The notes under the pieces are model-generated. The model worked only from the letters and a program-made list of their open reading frames with translations. It made no database searches and was not told the DNA's origin. This document shows, in pieces, positions 1 to 11,597 of a stretch of 64,000 nucleotides of DNA (the stretch's first letter is position 1; each line of letters begins with the position of its first letter). This stretch comes from Entomortierella parvispora (Eukaryota; Mortierellomycota; Mortierellomycetes; Mortierellales; Mortierellaceae): NCBI GenBank assembly GCA_963573315.1, contig OY752141.1, forward strand, positions 806,001 to 870,000, given 5' to 3'. Position numbers and translations under genes: made by a program.

Positions 1-89
1 GTCAATTTTAGTTTTATGAACTGTTGTGACGTGACGTGATGAGTGATGAAGAGAGCGCCGAAGGCTCACATTTTTAACGAAAAAAATAG

Positions 90-226
90 ATGCTCGTCTG
101 CGATACGGCATGGAGCAAGGCATTGAAGCCGGTTTGCTGAAGAAGGGCGACGTTGTGGTCATGATCCAAGGCTGGAAGGGAGGACTAGGCAACACGAATA
201 CGCTCCGAGTGTTGCACGCAGAGTAG
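90..226 (+). CDS. Pyruvate kinase, C-terminal exon (partial)
   Basis: This is the last exon of a pyruvate kinase that begins left of the window. The acceptor AG is at 88-89 and the stop TAG at 224-226. The translated tail ([20 protein letters not shown], followed by TNTLRV) is the C-terminal strand and loop of the family, close to the usual GDLVVVVxGWKPGSGNTNT pattern of the allosteric C domain. The enzyme transfers phosphate from phosphoenolpyruvate to ADP in glycolysis. Bases 1-89 look like intron (TTTTTAAC branch-like site). Only about 45 residues are visible, so nothing can be said about the active site. Confidence 0.88.
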
Positions 227-773
227 AAATGGTGGGGGGCTGAAAGTCTACTGTGCTTGGATTCACCAAGAGTCAGCCGACAAAGTCATCCAATACGTAA
301 AATACGAATTTCTTTATTTGAACGCGGCGTGTCACTGAACCCCCTGTAATTGCACGCGCTGGCACACGGGTCTGCGGATATGCGGAGGGGTGATGGGAAT
401 GGATTGACCAGGAGCGAGGATGCAGGCGGCATGTGCATTACATGTGGAAAGGGGGGAAAGAGGACAAAGACATTGTCTCTATACTGCTACCACATGTCGA
501 CCATGTCGACAATTACAGACAAATTACAGCAAACGAGGAGAAGAGCAGACAAAACGTGACTTTTCGACATGAGGAGTGAGGACCATTGACGTCTTCAGAG
601 GTCATCTTTTCTTTCTTTCTTCTTGCTCTCCAATCATTCCACTCATTACGCCCCTTCCTTCTTTTGTCTCGCACTTTGCCCAACTACTCGACTAGAGACA
701 CATCTACTACTCCCCCCCTTTGTCTCTTTTTCTCCTTCTCTCTTTCCCGCCTTTTTTTATCCCCTAACATACT
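227..773. other. Intergenic: pyruvate kinase 3' end and SH3-adaptor promoter
   Basis: No coding signal is supported here; the short open frames show no recognisable family. The right half (about 600-770) is the pyrimidine-rich leader typical of this genome, directly upstream of the ATG at 774. Confidence 0.6.
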
Positions 774-3700
774 ATGGGTAAGTGCGCCTGTACCCTAGAG
801 CTACCGTTGGTCATCGCAAGCCCTTTCATCAGCAGGGCCTGACCACCGCCATTTCTCTCCTTCTTGACCCTGGTTACACTCTTGGCCTTCCCTTGACGCT
901 CTCTGACCGACTTTTTCTTGGTTTCATAGGCTCGACAAAGTACATCGTGCACCATGTCTACGTCGCCGAGAAGGACGACGAGCTGACGCTCGAGGTGGGC
1001 GATGTCATCAATGTCCAGGACATGTCAGACCCCGGCTGGTGGGTTGGAGAGCAGGTCAAGGATGGCAAGGCCGGTTGGTTCCCCTCCAATGTAAGAACAG
1101 AGAAAGATAATGGGGAGAGAGCCCTCGCTTCTTTGTTTCCCCAGCTCTTTGGCTGATTGGCGGCCGTTGTCCTCGCCAGTCATTGTCGCAATAATGAGGG
1201 AAAGGAAGGAAACCAAAGGAAAGTGGAGGAATTGACCCAAGACCAAGGACAATGAACTAACCATTCAACCGGTCCATTCCTGTTTCTCTCTATCTCTCTT
1301 TTTGGACGCATTGTTAGTTTGTTGATCCCTATGATGAGAATGCCGTGCCCGTCGCTGCCAGCGTGGAGGAGCCCATTGAAGTCGCCACAGCCCAGAAGCA
1401 TGCTGAGGATGCCGCTGCTGTGGAACCACCAGCAGCGCCCAAGCACGAAGGTATCAGCGGTGCAGTAACAGCATCACCACCACCACCACCACCATAACCA
1501 CCACAACCACCACTATCGCTGTGACGAGCGTTCTTGAGTGCAACGGCTGTATTTTTGTCCATGATTTGCAACCTGACCCCTGAATTTTTTCTACTCTTGT
1601 TCGTGTCATCAGGTCCAGTCATTGCGCGCGTGGAGTACGACTATGAGGCCAAGGAGTCGGGCGAGCTTTCTTTGGAAGCTGGCCGCGTTGTCACCATTCT
1701 GGATCAGAGCAACCCTGCTTGGTGGACTGGAGACCTGAACGGAAAGGTCGGCACGTTCCCTAGCAACGTAAGTATTGACAGAGAGAGAGAGAGAGGGGTA
1801 GAGTGCTAGACTCGGACTAAGATCCATTTGTCCTCATTCTTTGCCCAACAATAGTACGTCAAGTTGCTGGAAAACAAGGAGGAGCCCGCAGAAGGAGCAG
1901 GCGACAAACCCGCAAAGTTCAAGCTGGCTGCATTCGGAGTGAAGCAAGGAGGATTGGGATCTCTGTTTGCAGGTGGTGTCGTTCCTGGCTTGAAAAAGAC
2001 TGGCGGACTGAAAAAGGTTGGAGGTGGAATCGATACTGGTGCTGACCAACCCGTCAAGAGAAGCTCTATTGACGAACCCCGATCGCCTGTGGCGACGGCT
2101 GCACCCACCAAGATCTCGCCTCCCCTGGCCCAGGATGTCATTGCTCCCCTTATTAACCCTGCACCAATCCGTGCTGCTCCTGTCACGCCTGCTCCAGCTG
2201 CCCCAGTGCCTACCGTTCCTCAAGAGATCACAGAACCTCGCATTCCTAGCCGCGCAAAGAAACCAAAGGGTATATATGAGCAACATTGTCAGCTGGCCAG
2301 GGCTTTGGAAACAAAACTTTGCTAACCTTTTTCTATCTGTGGATCGATAGTTAAGCAGATGAAGGCCCTCGTCGTTTACGAATACACAGCTCAGGACGAT
2401 GGTAAGACCTCAGAGCCTGAGCATTATCCGGCCTTATTGATTCACAAAATTATAACCTAACAGAGTGTACTTATTGCGGTTTCAGACGAGATTTCGCTAG
2501 CGAAAGACTCTACAGTTATCGTTACGGACAAGATGGGCGACGAGGGTTGGTGGTGTGGCAGGAATGAACAGGGCGAAGTCGGCAACTTCCCATCGGACTT
2601 TGTTCAGGAGATCAAGGAAGAGGCTGTTCTTTCTCCAAAGATCGCAGCCGCTGTTCCGGCGCCTATTGCCACGGCCCCAACTCCCCAAGCTGCTCCCAAG
2701 GAAGAGGCGCCAAAGTCGCCCGTGCACGCCCGTCAACAAGCGCCATTGCCATCGACACCCGTCGAGCCAATTCGCACAGACCTTCCAAAGACCAGGACTA
2801 ATGAAACTCCTCTAGCTACACCACCTGCGTTCCCTCGTGGATCTCGTCCTCCATCGATGATTTCCTCGCCTACTCCAACCCCTGCTCAGGTGCACGAGTA
2901 CCGTCCATTGAACGAGGGTCCACCATTGCCAGGTTCGCCTCCTCCCAAGCGCATGTCCATGGTGTCCAGATCCAGTAGTCATGATGTCCCTGGATCCCCT
3001 CGCCTTGCTTCCGTGGCTGTTTTCCCCAACAATCCCGAATTGTCCTCGCCTACTCAGAGTCAGGCTCCTGGCGACCTGAGCCGCTCCAGCACACTCCGCA
3101 GACCTCATAAGCCCATTCCCGAGGCACCCCTCACGGAGACGGAAGAGGCACAAGTGGAGATTGAAACTTCGCAAGATGCGCCTGTGAGCAACCCCAACCG
3201 CAATTCCTATATATTGCCTGCACCAGTGTCGCGTCGTCCCTTGCCAGCGCTGGCCAGACCTCCCTCCATTCACCAGATCACTGAGAATCGCAAGTCCATT
3301 GTGGGCGTAACCTCGCCAGCCCATCATTTGCCGTCTGTCCCCAGTGAACCCGAGCATGTGGAGGACATCGAGGAGACTACAGAACACACAGAGCCAGTGG
3401 TGGAAGCAAGTCACCATATTGATGAGAAGCATGCAGAGGATACCCATGTTGAATCGCCTGAGGCAATTCATACAGAATCTGCGGAAGAGAATGTCGAAGA
3501 GTCCGTTGCTTCTCATGAGGAGCATTCCCATAAGGCTCATACTGAGACACACGAGACTGAGCATGCTACTGAAGAAGAGGAGGAGGCCGTTGTGCTCGAG
3601 GAGAAGGAACCCGAGAAGCCAAAGCTTCCCGAAATCGAGAGTTCAGGACCCACGCTCAGTCATGCTTCCAGACCCCGACCTGCCAAGGGCCGCAAACCTC

Positions 3701-4327
3701 CATCGGCACCCCTGCCTAACCTGGAAAACACCAGCTTTGTATCGCAATTGGAGGCTGAAGTGAAGGCTGTAAAGAAACATGTCTTTATTCAATTTAGCAT
3801 CTTTTGACATTACGTAACTAACACATGTTACCGTCTTAATTTTTTTTTTATCTTAGGCCCCTATTGTGGAAGAAAAGAAGCCTGAGGTGGCACCTGTGGT
3901 CGAAAGGGCTGCCCCTCCTCCCAAGCCTATGAAGCCCATCTTCCAAAAGTTCCCAACACCCTTTGCTGGTGCTCAACCAGCCTCCGTGTCTCTTCGTCCC
4001 ACTGGAAGACGTCAGGACTCCAATACCAGTGACTCTGCCTCTTCCCCCCCTACACACTCCCCATCTACGGTAGGAACGAGCGCTGCTCCTGCTCCTGCTG
4101 GTGCAGCTCCAGCCCCAGGTGGCGTCAAATCGCTGAGCTCACGTTTTGGACAGTTCCAAGGAGTGCCTGCTTCCGGAGGAAACTCTGCAGCTTTGGAGTT
4201 GGAGATTGCGAAGTTGCGCCGCTGGATGACCGAGGAACTCGACCGTGTCAAGAAGGAGTTGGCAGATGAGCGTGAGGCCCGAGAGAGATTGGAGCAGGAG
4301 GTGAAGGAGCTGAAGAGCCAGATTTAA
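774..4327 (+). CDS. CIN85/CD2AP-like adaptor: three SH3 domains, Pro-rich linker, C-terminal coiled coil
   Basis: Eight exons join in phase: 774-777, 930-1090, 1318-1450, 1613-1767, 1855-2269, 2351-2401, 2486-3768 and 3857-4327, giving 890 aa. The first exon is only ATGG. SH3-1 (about 3-60) has DDELTLEVGDVI and DPGWWVGE. SH3-2 (about 101-156) has YDYEAKESGELSL, AWWTGD and GTFPSNYV. SH3-3 (about 292-350) has YEYTAQDDDEISL, GWWCGR and NFPSDFV. All three keep the ALYDY-like, WW and PSN/D-Y/F ligand-groove positions. A long Pro/Ser linker, a Glu/His-rich acidic stretch (about 590-680) and a Lys/Pro part follow. The last 48 residues form a heptad-rich coiled coil from ALELEIAKLRRW to the stop. This order matches metazoan CIN85/CD2AP, which link endocytic and actin partners; the fungal role is inference. 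An AATAAA lies at 4360. It could instead be a fungal-specific multi-SH3 scaffold. Confidence 0.85.
1475..1502 (+). repeat. CAC trinucleotide microsatellite in an intron
   Basis: A run of CAC triplets starts at 1475 and continues imperfectly to about 1510, inside the third intron (1451-1612) of the SH3 adaptor gene. It is not translated. Confidence 0.75.
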
Positions 4328-5130
4328 GAAGCGAGAGTAGAGTATGATGTTTATCGTCAAATAAATCCCACGGGGTTTTTTCAATTCCTTGGACCAGAAG
4401 GTTTTTTTTGTGGGCCCGGACATCGTCGATCTGGCGCGGAGAGCCCGCGCGTCTCACTCACACGCGAGGGTCACGCGTTTCCTTGACCTCCATGATCCTC
4501 TCCTCCACTGCAGCCATCGAGTTCAACCTTTATAATCCAATTATGTCCCTGATCATGCTATCTAAGGCACGCGCCCTTTTGTGGTTTTCGAGAAGTACGC
4601 AAACAAACACAAACGCCCTCATTCATCTCGATTGGCAAGTCGTCCTTGGTTGCATCATCTCATTTTCGACTCATTTCTCCATCAGTCATCTTTTGTTGCT
4701 TGTCTGCATCTTTCCATCGGATCATCCGCTCCGGACAGTCATCCTCTCGAACCAGACCTGCCGTCCTTCGACTATCTGCAGACAAAACCTAGAGTCATCC
4801 ACAAGTCTCGTAAGCCCGCTAACCGACATCCCGCTCCCTTGTGGTTCTCTCCTCATTTCTCCATCGGCGCTGTTGTTGAGGTACGCTTGTTTTAGCGATG
4901 CTTCATGCAAAGAAGTACCGGAAATATTGACTGACATGAAACTGCCTACAATCGAAATAGCCTCGCTTGACATTGACACTTCCTTACCAAATACACACGG
5001 GTCTCATCACCCAAAGTCACTTACCGACAACCAGTGTAGGGACCGGACAAAAATGTAGGCTCTTCTCTCGGCCCAACGGGGCAACCCATATTGACTCTTT
5101 CGTTGACCCTTTAACAATTGTAGAGAAAAT
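4328..5130. other. Intergenic: SH3 adaptor 3' end and STAND gene upstream region
   Basis: A frame of about 216 codons runs through 4408-5058 but shows no domain and no conserved-looking pattern. The end of the stretch (TTTAACAATTGTAG at about 5110-5123) looks like a branch site and acceptor of an intron in the 5' leader of the STAND gene. Confidence 0.5.
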
Positions 5131-8100
5131 ATGACGAAGGGGCAGCAATCGAACCGCAACAGCCCCAACAAGTCGAACGGGACTACTGGCTCCTTTCTCT
5201 TAAAGCTCTTTCATACAGGCAGTACTACTAGCAAACCAACAGTGGCCAAGGGGGCTTTAGATGCAAGTGTTGTGTCTGTTGCCAGTGCCATGCCGGTCGC
5301 ATTTCGAACAACGTCAGTCGATGAAAAACCGATACAGATTTCTCACCAAATTCAACACACGGCTCAATCCACTACTCCATATGTCATCAAAACCAACATC
5401 TTTTCCCACAACAACGTCGTCAAGACTGAGAAAGAGATCCCCTTGCCAAGCATCAGCGACCAAATTGATAACACTCCTCAATTGGTGCTCTGTGCAAGTC
5501 TTTTCCTGGAAATCCAAGGAAAAGCACCGGCCATTGGCACGAGTCCACAAAGTGTAGCTCAACAGGAATGGTTGCAAAAGATGAGCGATCGCCCTTTCGA
5601 AAAAAAGTACCTGCAACAGCTTATTAACCAAATGGTGAGCCTCTTTAAGACTCTTCCCGTCAAGGATTCGGAATCCATTCGCGAGATTGTACTCCTAGGA
5701 CCGGTCTTGGACAGGAAGCATTTTCAGGGACTCCTCCGATGTTTTTTAAGCGAGTTTGATAGGAACGGAATATTGGATGTGGAATTGTTGCAAGGACTCG
5801 TTCAACTAGTCCAGGATGCGCCAACAGGATTTCTTCAGTCGGACGACATGATTGAGATTCTCCGAGTCATCAGGAGGCGCTTGGAGGACACTGCACAGCA
5901 GGCGCCAGTGAACTCGAGCCATCTTGTTCTGGCTGCCACCAAAGTCCTCAATATCATGGCTGATAACAAAGTCAGGGATCTCGACCGCGAGTTTGACCAC
6001 CAGCCATTGCTCGAAGCACTTACAGATCTTGGCAAACACGAGGATCCGTTTCTGAAATATCGGGCACGGTACGCACTACAGGCTCTAAAATATGTTCAGA
6101 CAACGAAAGTGCCTGGAAATGTGCTCTCCGCCACGCATGCAGCATAGCAGGCGGTCTCCTCAAGATGTCCAAGGTCATCTCGCTTGAATTCGACGGTGTT
6201 CCTGATGCTATTCCAGAAATCATAGAAGGTGGACAGGGGATCGTTAGCAGCTACAAGCAACATTACGGAACTGAAGCTAAAAGGCCATGGTATCTGGCTG
6301 TTCGTGGTGCCGAGGTCTTTGTCCAAGAGCGCATGTTTGCAGGATTGAACGCGTACATCAGTGAAGAAGCTTGCCGCCATGATCCGCTTTTCCAATGGGG
6401 CATCTGCGAGCTACTTGGAAGAATCGCCCTTGACCCAGATTGGGATATGCAAACCCGAGTTCAAGCTATCAAATTTCTTGGAGAAATGTGCTTGGCCAAC
6501 CACACCTCGGGTGCGCAACAGGATGTTCGACATCTAGTCATGACGATCCTTAAAGATATATTGGACCCCGACTACACCGGTTGCTCCTCAACCAACAACC
6601 TCGAATTGCTAAGGGAGGAGGCGCGTTTGTTGGTGCGGGAGTTCAGGAAAACAGAAGTTCGAATTGCAGAGTACCCATACAATGTGGTGAGCCGCTTGCC
6701 TCATCCACAGACATCCCCGCTCTTGGAAAAAGTTTACAGCAATCCCAACCTGGAACTTTCCTTAGAGCGACTGCGATGCAACAGACGGAACGATTACAAC
6801 TACAACAAGCGATCAATCTATATCGAAGCCATGTCAAAACTTAACCTGCAGGCCTCTGAGGATCAACTAGTGTCATTGAAGAGGCGAGTGGATGGCTTTT
6901 TGGAGAGCGAAAGAGAGGTGATGCTGATCCTTGGTGACTCTGGGGCAGGCAAGTCGACCTTCAACCTTCGACTAGAGTATGAGCTTTGGGGATCGTACCA
7001 GTCAGAAGGGCCGATTCCATTGTTTATTGATCTGAAATCCGTCAAGGAACCGGACAGCGACATGATTAAACAGCAATTGAAGTCGTACCATATCAGCAAG
7101 AAACATATCGAGGAACTGAGAATGCGTAAGCGTCAGTTCATCCTCATTTGCGATGGATACGACGAGCGCCGGAAATGGTCCAACCTTCACTCCAACAACT
7201 CACTAAACAAATCTAACAACTGGCACGCAAAGATGATCATATCCTGTCGAACTCAGTACCTGGATTCGGACTACCGCATCTATTTCGAACCTCAGGCGGA
7301 AGATGATTACGGCCTCAGCCGCGGTCGAAAACCGGATCTTTACGAGGAGGCCGTTATCGTCCCTTTCAAAATGGAGCAAATTAAGGCCTACATCGATCAA
7401 CACGTATCAGCCCCAGACACCCTCGAGCTCTTTGAGGATCAGATACCTTGGACGGCGGACAGGTATTTGGATCAACTTAAACAAATACCTCGGCTCATGG
7501 ACCTCATCAGGAATCCATTCCTGCTTCGACTCATGTTAGACACACTTCCAAGGATCTCGCTCAGCCTTGGATTCTCGCAGAGTCGATTGACCAAAGTTCA
7601 GCTGTACGATGAATATGTGGTACAGCATTTCAAGCACGAATTGGAGCGCCTTCACACACAGAAATCCAAAAGCAAGCTGAGCTCTGATGAAGAGCTTGCA
7701 TTCTCAGAAGTTAAAGATGACTTTCTTCACAACTGTATCGATTTTGCGGCACGATTGGCAGAGTCCATCTTTATGGAGCAGGATGGGATCAACGTTGTCG
7801 ACTATTCCATCAAAGACAAGAGTTCATGGAAGGCCCAATTCTTTGGTTTGCAGAGCGAAACCACACTTCTAAGAACAGCGTGTCCATTACTAAGGAGCAA
7901 TAACAAGTACGAGTTCAACCACCGATCGCTCCTGGAGTATTTCTTTACGTGCACAGTGTATGAACCCAGGGATGGACAGCCGAACCTTGGCCTGTCAGCG
8001 TGCCTTTATTCATCCGACAGTCCATCATCGCTCGCCAAGCACCCGCTCAACCAGAGGAGTCTGATTTCTGAGCCGTCCATCATACGATTTCTGGCTGAGC

Positions 8101-10367
8101 GTGTTCAGTCAAACGTGGATCTCAAAAGTCAACTCCTTGGCATTGTCAACCTCTCCAAGACGTACCCTATAGTCAGCCAAGCATCAGCAAACTCCTTGAC
8201 GATTCTGGTCCAAGCAGGAGTGCAGTTCAACGGAGCTTCGCTTCAAGGAATCCAGATCGCCGGCGCAGATCTGAGTGGAGGCCACTTTGATTCCGCAGAG
8301 TTGCAAAATGCAGATTTGACAGGAGTCAACCTCACCAAGACTTGGCTGCGGGGTGCGAACTTTAGCAACACACAGATGAGCGACGTGCTGTTTGGAGAAA
8401 AGGATTATCTAAAAGTGCCTGAGGAGGCCTGGTGTATGGCACTCTCTCCAGACAGGAAAATCCTTGCCCTCGGATTTGACAGTGGTGAAGTTAGGGTGCT
8501 CGCTACGAATAACGGGACTGCTTACCTCGCACTTCGAGGGCATAGAGGCCTCGTCCATTGCGTGGCGTTTTCAAGCAACGGTCTTCAAATCGCTTCCGGT
8601 GGCGTGGATAACAATATTTGGATCTGGAGTCTCGAAGACAGAGATCCTTACACCTTGTTCGGTCACGCAAGTCGAGTGGCCTCGGTGGCATTCTCTCCGG
8701 ACGGACAGCAGCTTGTTTCTGGGTCCGATGACAACACTGTGCGTGTTTGGGACCTGAATTCAAAATCGTCCACCTTTGTCCTTATTGGTCATTCTGCTCC
8801 AGTCCGCGCTGTGGTATGGCTTCTTGAGGAACAACGGATTGTATCAGGAAGCTTTGACGGGACTCTACGACTGTGGCAAGCATCTTCAGGATTGCTCGAG
8901 CGAAAAGTCAACCTTGGGTCGATTGAAATATGGAGTCTTCTTTATATCCCCCATACCCGTTGTATCGTGGCAGGGACCAGTTGCGATATGATCGAGTGGG
9001 ATCTTCAAACCAACGACGATTCTTTCACCCTGAAGAACCACAGCGGCAGATATACTTCTTCCTTGGCGGTCTCTCCAGACAATCAAAGGATTGTTTCTGC
9101 CAGTCGTGATCGATCGGTGAAGGTTTGGAACGAACAAACGGGGGAGCTAGTTTACACCTTCAACGGCCATGCTGGTATTGTACTTGGGGTCGCATTTTTG
9201 AGTGATTACGAGGCCATCTCTTTCAGCCTTGATGGGACGTTGCGCGTTTGGGAACTGAGTGTTGATGCAGAACGCAGTGACACGTTGCAACAGGAAGGAC
9301 ACACAGGATTGGTCTGGAGCGTTGCATATTCGTCAGATGGCAAGCTAATCCTCTCTGGCAGTGCCGACCAAACTATCCGGGAATGGGATGCGGAAACAGG
9401 ATGTTCTGAAACCGTCTCTAAATACCGGCGGTCGATTTTCAGTGCGGCGTACTCACCGGACGGGGACAAAATAGCCTTTGTCCTATCTCCAAATAGTCTT
9501 GGATTCTCGGACCGAAAGACAGGCGATGACAGTACTGTTTTTGTGGGCGGTATCACAGTAATTCAATTGTCTTACTCGCCATGTGGTCGATGGCTCGCGA
9601 CAGGAAGTGAAGATGGATCGCTTCAAATTTGGGATCTGCAGTTCGGTGCAATCTGTGCTCTGGAAGAGCACACGGAGTGGATCAGGGGCGTGACATTTGC
9701 GCCAAACGGTCTTCAATTTGCATCGTGGAGTAATGACCGCACGGTTCGTTTCTGGGACACGTCGAGTGACATCTGCGAGGTGGATCAGACGCAGATACTG
9801 GAAATCCATGCGTATACCCTGGTTTATTCACCTTGTGGAAAGACAATTGCATGGAGTGGCGAGTCATTCCATATCTATATTTGGGATGTAAAATCGGAAG
9901 AGGAGCAATCCGTTTTGAAGGGACATATCGACAGAGTCGAGTGCTTGGCTTGGTCGTCCGAATGGATTGTGTCTGGTGGAAAGGACGCGACTGTGCGGCT
10001 CTGGAAGTCGCAGACGACAGGATCAGCTGCAACCTGGACTTGTGTGGCAGTCATCCAAGAGTCAATAGGGCAGGTGATGAGTCTGGCTTGGAATCCCGTG
10101 GTGCCTCTGGAGTTTGTATGTGGCAGCTTTGACTCATCTCTGTGTGTGTGGAAAGTGACGGAACGAGATAGCGGCGAGGTGGATGTCCGTCTGAAATGGG
10201 GATTGACGGATCGATTGGTGGTCACTGGCGCCAAGATAACGGACGCCATCGGTCTTGATGATATGCAACGAAGGCTGCTACAGCAGCGAGGTGCGATATA
10301 TGACGAGGGTTTGGATACTCCCGCGGTGGACAGTGAGGAATCCGAGGAACTTGAGAGTCAGACTTGA
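5131..10367 (+). CDS. NACHT-pentapeptide-WD40 STAND (NLR-like) protein, interrupted by a 2-nt frameshift near 6125
   Basis: Two long frames make one gene: 5131-6147 (338 aa) and 6165-10367 (1400 aa). Frame 1 ends with YRARYALQALKYV; frame 3 is open before its ATG and resumes with LRHACSIAGGLLKMSK. In Mortierella NLR-like proteins, as I recall the family, these two blocks are contiguous. The shift sits in GTGCTCTCCGCC at 6121-6132, where an extra CT would explain it. The parts in order are an alpha-helical N-terminal region (about 450 aa), a NACHT-type NTPase with P-loop GDSGAGKST near residue 256 of the second frame and Walker B FILICDGYDE near 325, a MIISCRTQYL sensor-like strand, a winged-helix-like stretch, a short pentapeptide block (A(D/N)LxG type, about 690-745), and 14 WD40-type units (about 750 to the end), enough for two seven-bladed propellers. 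No intron is seen. STAND proteins are signal-sensing switches; a self/non-self role in fungi is known for relatives and only inferred here. The gene is either a pseudogene allele or carries a sequencing indel. Confidence 0.85.
8230..8400 (+). repeat. Pentapeptide-repeat block in the STAND protein
   Basis: The translation runs through FNGASLQGIQIAGADLSG, then AELQNADLTGVNL and LRGANFSNTQMSD. This is the five-residue A(N/D)LxG periodicity of pentapeptide-repeat right-handed beta-helices. It is placed between the NTPase/helical part and the WD40 propellers. Confidence 0.7.
8425..10230 (+). repeat. Fourteen WD40-type repeat units
   Basis: Units follow the GH...V..V.FSPDG..L.SGS.D.TV.VWD pattern; clear ones include VASVAFSPDGQQLVSGSDD and VWSVAYSSDGKLILSGSAD. 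I count 14 units, several degenerate (for example one ending SLGFSDR). The units differ widely from each other at DNA level, so this is an old array, unlike the near-identical WD repeats of some fungal HET-type NLRs. Confidence 0.75.
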
Positions 10368-11597
10368 GTACAATTTGCGTAGCCTTGATACGCACAAAGA
10401 TTCGAGTAATTATAAGAAAAGAATTAAAGGCCTCACGGCTCTATATCAGCTCATAAACGTTTTGTAAGATGCGGGACGTGTGCACAGCAGATTTTTTTGT
10501 AAAGAGAGGACCCCTGCGTTGGCATCGTCTTCAGGTCGGAGTAATATTGCATCTTCCCTTGGACCCTATGACAAATTCCACTTGCAGGCCAGTTGCCTTC
10601 AAGCCACCGAAGCGAGAGTGCATGGCAAAGTAGCTAACGGTCATTCCTGGGTCGGGTAGCACTGATCAGATCGCACTCAAAGTAAGAATTTCCGGCAAGA
10701 TGAGATGGCAATGGGCAATCAGGGCAATCGGGGCACAACAGACATTGGCCATGGCCAAGGCGTCTTGTCGGGGTCGAGCGGACGGAGAGACAGAGAGGGG
10801 AAAAGAAATTATGATTTGGAAGATGAAATGCTGAGCACGAGCACGAGCACGAGCAGGTCCGTTTGTTTGTTGTTTGTCCGGATGGGGTTGGTAGTGGTTC
10901 AAGCGCAAGCGGCTGATCGGGGATGAGGCAAAATGCGAAAATAGGACGATGTGAAATACAGTGAGCACTTGGGCGTAATTGCAGAGTGTGGAATGATGTC
11001 CTCTGAAGGATGGAAGGAGGAAGGAAGGACGGAAGGAGAGGGGCGTGCTCGGGGTGGACTGGCTGGGCCTGAAAGACAAATCGAAACGAGCAGCAGGAGG
11101 ATGTCGCGGTTGGGAATTTTGCCGTGCGGAGAGCTGAGACCAGCAGAGAAGAGGAGAAAGAGCAAACGAAGCAAGAAGAAGAGCGAGCAAAAGAGGAGGA
11201 TCACATCATCCTCCGACGGGGACAGGATTGGTAGGCAAGGGTGGTGGCCCCTGCAGAGCGACGGACGTTTACAGAGCTGGCTAGCACATGTCTGCCATCG
11301 AATCTGGAGATAAGATCATATGTATGGAGTACAGTACCTATACGGTGCAGCACTGTCTGCGGAGGAAGGAGGACGGAAAGGCACACAGGCCGACAGGCCG
11401 ACAGGCCGACAGACAGGCACAAACAGCCAGGCACACCGCGATCCTTTGCTGCCTTTTAAAAAAGGCCTCGTCTCTTCCCGTCCCCTCTTCATTCATCCAT
11501 CTTCCTTCATCTCTCTTCATCTCATCCCTCATCTCAGCTCACCCGCCACTTCTCATCCCCTGTCCCTCTCTCTTACATTCCGCACTACATTCACCCA
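10368..11597. other. Intergenic: STAND 3' end to GPD promoter
   Basis: No supported gene in 1.2 kb. It holds simple repeats (GAGCAC units at about 10833-10856; ACAGGCCG units at 11385-11408) and, from about 11460, the CT-rich leader of the glycerol-3-phosphate dehydrogenase gene. Open frames on both strands here are low-complexity and have no family signature. Confidence 0.55.
11385..11408. repeat. 8-bp tandem repeat (ACAGGCCG x3)
   Basis: Three perfect copies of ACAGGCCG are followed by a partial copy, about 190 bp upstream of the GPD start codon. It may be a polymorphic minisatellite; no function is evident. Confidence 0.8.

Noticed and set aside
2812-3564. 250-codon minus-strand frame inside the SH3 adaptor gene
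   Set aside because: Antisense shadow of the Pro/Ser/Glu-rich linker; no start context or family pattern.
4408-5058. 216-codon plus-strand frame before the STAND gene
   Set aside because: No domain, many Ser/Leu from pyrimidine-rich DNA, and no splice path that joins it usefully to the STAND frame.
6110-6147. Intron of about 38 nt that might join the two STAND frames
   Set aside because: Shorter than any other intron here, lacks a consensus donor and branch site, and would remove residues that match the family.
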